NCBI GenBank assembly: GCA_946999785.1
Contig: CAMQEO010000052.1
Coordinates: forward strand, 1-8,389
Direction: 5' to 3'
Source of the DNA: an uncultured Atopobium sp.
GTDB lineage: Bacteria; Actinomycetota; Coriobacteriia; Coriobacteriales; Atopobiaceae
DNA: 8,389 bases
Shown here: positions 7,007 through 8,389 of the stretch, one piece after another
Layout: each line of letters opens with the position of its first letter
How positions within the stretch are numbered: the stretch's first letter is position 1
Made by a program: the position numbers and the translations under genes
Notes under the pieces: model-generated
What the model was told of the DNA's origin: nothing
Seen by the model: the letters and a program-made list of their open reading frames with translations, nothing else
The model's database searches: none

Positions 7007-7034
7007 ACCGCACTTTTTGTAAGTGCGGTTTTTT
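7007..7034 (+). terminator. Intrinsic terminator of tRNA-Glu
   Basis: A perfect 9-base stem, ACCGCACTT/AAGTGCGGT, closes a 5-base loop and runs into six T residues (7029-7034). It lies 12 bases after the tRNA and ends that transcript before the promoter of the surface-protein gene. Confidence 0.92.
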
Positions 7035-7050
7035 ATAACTATATTTAGGG

Positions 7051-7056
7051 TATAAT
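7051..7056 (+). promoter_or_regulatory. Candidate -10 box of the surface-protein gene
   Basis: A consensus TATAAT lies 16 bases after the tRNA-Glu terminator. No clear -35 is seen, since the expected place falls in the terminator's T tract. Initiation near 7063 would give about 24 bases before the ATG at 7087, or about 88 before the ATG at 7151. Confidence 0.5.
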
Positions 7057-7140
7057 TTCCATCGATCAAAAATCCATAGACTATACATGGCGTTTTTACG
7101 TAATATATACAGCCGCAAAACGGTTAGCAACATATACCAG

Positions 7141-7146
7141 AAAGGA
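7141..7146 (+). promoter_or_regulatory. Ribosome binding site before an alternative start at 7151
   Basis: AAAGGA stands four bases before ATG 7151, similar to the site of the HAD gene, while the ATG at 7087 has none. From 7151 the frame ends after eight codons (TAG 7175-7177). Shifting frame near 7166-7171 would join it to the signal-peptide core and give a normal-length leader of about 31 residues, so this may be the ancestral start. Confidence 0.45.
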
Positions 7147-7252
7147 ACCCATGCATACCTATTTTCAACACATGTAGCACGCATGGCACTCACATGCAGC
7201 TTACTTTATAGTGGAGTACCATACGCCATTTCATACGCACAAGCCCTAATCG

Positions 7253-7260
7253 CCCCCCCC
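7253..7260 (+). repeat. C8 homopolymer tract in the surface-protein gene
   Basis: Eight C residues just after the signal-peptide region. At its present length the tract keeps frame 1 open on both sides; gain or loss of one C would bring an early stop (TGA 7271 in frame 2, or a TAA soon after in frame 3). Confidence 0.95.
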
Positions 7261-8084
7261 GTGCAGGATTTGAGCACCACAGCCAATCAAACTCATAATC
7301 CCCAAAACCAATCGGCACACATGCGCGGTTTGGGAGATCACCCCACACAGCTTTCTCAAGAACCAAAGGACAACCTTAAAAAAACGAGCGAAGACGACAA
7401 AGGTTGTATATCAACGCCAAGAAGATCTTGAGATTAAAAATCCTTTTCCTAACGTTATAAGTGATGAAGAGATTGCCGCGGCGTTTAAGCACGATGATTC
7501 AATTCAAAAATATTTTTTTACTGCCGATAGTGATCATACGCAGACCCCTAAGCTTATAGAGAACAATATCCTTAAAGACGAAGCAGGTACTTATACTATT
7601 TATACCGTTGTAAAAAAGTATTCTACAACTGGATTATTTAATAAACTGTATGCTCAGGGCTATCAAACAAGAAACGGTCTTGTACTTAAAGACGGAAGCA
7701 ATACGCAGGCTCACAAGCAACTGTTACCTATGCTACGCATCCCTATTTATTTGAATTTAATGGTCTAGAGCTAGCACGTGATTCAAACAAACGAACCTGT
7801 ATTGAACTTAAATCACGTGACCATTATCTCTATTACAAAATTGTTTTCCATAGTGACGGTTCACTCAACATTGGAGCAGGTAGAGAAGATCAAAACGGTA
7901 CTGCTTATATACTTCGTATAAAAGATATTCCCCAAGGCGTTACTGCTATAAGCAAGCTTGGAAACAAGGTAGGCGTAATCCGCGATGATAGAGAACGAGC
8001 GCGGGTTGGTCGCTCTCTTGCCTTTGTGGGCAATTTCCTTGGCAAGCCAACTCTTGCTATTGGAGGCGATGGCGTAATTGATGA

Positions 8085-8093
8085 CCCCCCCCC
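8085..8093 (+). repeat. C9 homopolymer tract in the surface-protein gene
   Basis: Nine C residues at the point where the long frame-1 segment stops making sense. With C9 the frame ends at TGA 8146-8148; with C10 it would end after YQVNRVMHTLLMCLQ; with C8 it would end at TAG 8105-8107. No single length reaches the sorting signal. Confidence 0.95.
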
Positions 8094-8160
8094 TATCAGG
8101 TCAATAGGGTTATGCACACTCTGCTCATGTGCTTGCAGTAGCAATTGATCGTGTCCTGCC

Positions 8161-8370
8161 TCTCGAAACAGCAGTGATACTCACGAACACGATAATAACA
8201 CCCATCACGCCAGCCACGCGGCGGCACACTTTAAACGTGAAACGTCTATGAAGCACACACCCCAAACAGGTGATACTTTGAGCTTAAGCGCGTGGATAAG
8301 CGAAGCTGTTGGCTTACTAGGTGCTGGAATAGGATTTGCAGCCAAGCGCTCAAAGAAACACGCGAAAAAA
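8161..8370 (+). other. His-rich stem and sortase sorting signal (3' part of the broken gene)
   Basis: This segment reads SRNSSDTHEHDNNTHH at its start, then a His/Ala-rich stretch, TPQTGD (8257-8274), about 20 mostly apolar residues including VGLLGAGIGFAA, and the basic tail KRSKKHAKK. This is the layout of an LPXTG-type wall anchor, with Thr in place of the leading Leu. Confidence 0.75.
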
Positions 8371-8389
8371 TAAACACACAAGACACAAT

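Larger units (their letters stand above)
7087..8373 (+). pseudogene. Broken gene for a secreted, sortase-anchored surface protein
   Basis: About 420 residues can be pieced together from changing frames, named by codon start modulo 3. Frame 1 from 7087 to about 7400 carries a signal-peptide-like core (MALTCSLLYSGVPYAISYAQA spans 7183-7245, probable cleavage after AQA). Frame 2 from about 7403 to 7708 includes YQRQEDLEIKNPFPNVISD. Frame 1 resumes from about 7709 to 8085 (TYATHPYLFEFNGLELARD and onward). Frame 2 appears at about 8108-8160 (GYAHSAHVLAVAIDRV). Frame 1 from 8161 holds a His-rich stretch, TPQTGD, a hydrophobic segment and a basic tail ending at TAA 8371-8373. Stops in the abandoned frames (7429-7431, 7763-7765, 8105-8107, 8146-8148) cut the product short. 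The middle matches no family I recognise. The gene carries C8 and C9 tracts, but changing either length alone does not restore the frame, so decay (or several sequencing errors) is likelier than simple phase variation. Confidence 0.75.

Noticed and set aside
7253..8093. Simple on/off phase variation by the two C tracts
   Set aside because: Adding or removing one C at either tract does not give a frame that reaches the sorting signal; other breaks outside the tracts would have to be repaired as well.
1..8389. CRISPR arrays, insertion sequences, attachment sites, riboswitches
   Set aside because: No regularly spaced repeats, no transposase or integrase frames, no terminal inverted repeats and no recognisable riboswitch consensus were seen.

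Overview
The window comes from a moderately AT-rich bacterium. Several features point to an actinobacterium of the Coriobacteriia (Atopobium/Fannyhessea/Olsenella-like), though this is an inference. They are a DUF6541-type polytopic membrane protein, a MurE with streptococcal/L-lysine-like rather than DAP-type motifs, a sortase-type wall-anchor signal, and tRNA genes that encode their own CCA ends. No 16S gene or other firm marker is present.

Left part (1-1716): the 3' portion of a reading frame that is still open at base 1. It reads as the C-terminal part of a LacI/GalR effector-binding domain joined in frame to a complete ribokinase-like PfkB kinase, so it is probably a sugar-sensing regulator fused to a sugar kinase. 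A tRNA-Val(UAC) gene follows on the minus strand. Its extended -10 element lies so close that transcription may begin on the first base of the mature tRNA. The tRNA is divergent from murE across an 86-base spacer that holds a 6-1-6 palindrome.

Middle part (1716-4428): murE and a HAD phosphatase overlap by 11 bases and surely form one transcription unit. murE has a TATACT box seven bases before its ATG and no Shine-Dalgarno, so it may be leaderless. The HAD gene has a clear AAGGAG site inside the end of murE.

Right part (4429-8389): a spacer carrying an imperfect direct duplication leads into a large membrane protein of the DUF6541 type (GT-C-like layout), a candidate envelope polysaccharide enzyme. 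Then come tRNA-Glu(UUC) with its own extended -10 promoter, a strong intrinsic terminator, and a gene for a secreted, sortase-anchored surface protein. That last gene is broken: its parts lie in changing frames (1, 2, 1, 2, 1), with at least one in-frame stop, and it contains C8 and C9 homopolymer tracts. The N-terminal signal peptide and the C-terminal TPQTGD sorting signal are both recognisable.

Taken together, the window is dominated by cell-envelope functions (peptidoglycan precursor synthesis, a probable glycoconjugate membrane enzyme, a wall-anchored protein), with one sugar-response gene and two tRNAs. The points most worth following up are the regulator-kinase fusion, the broken surface-protein gene with its C tracts, and the two very short or absent transcript leaders around base 1630-1716.
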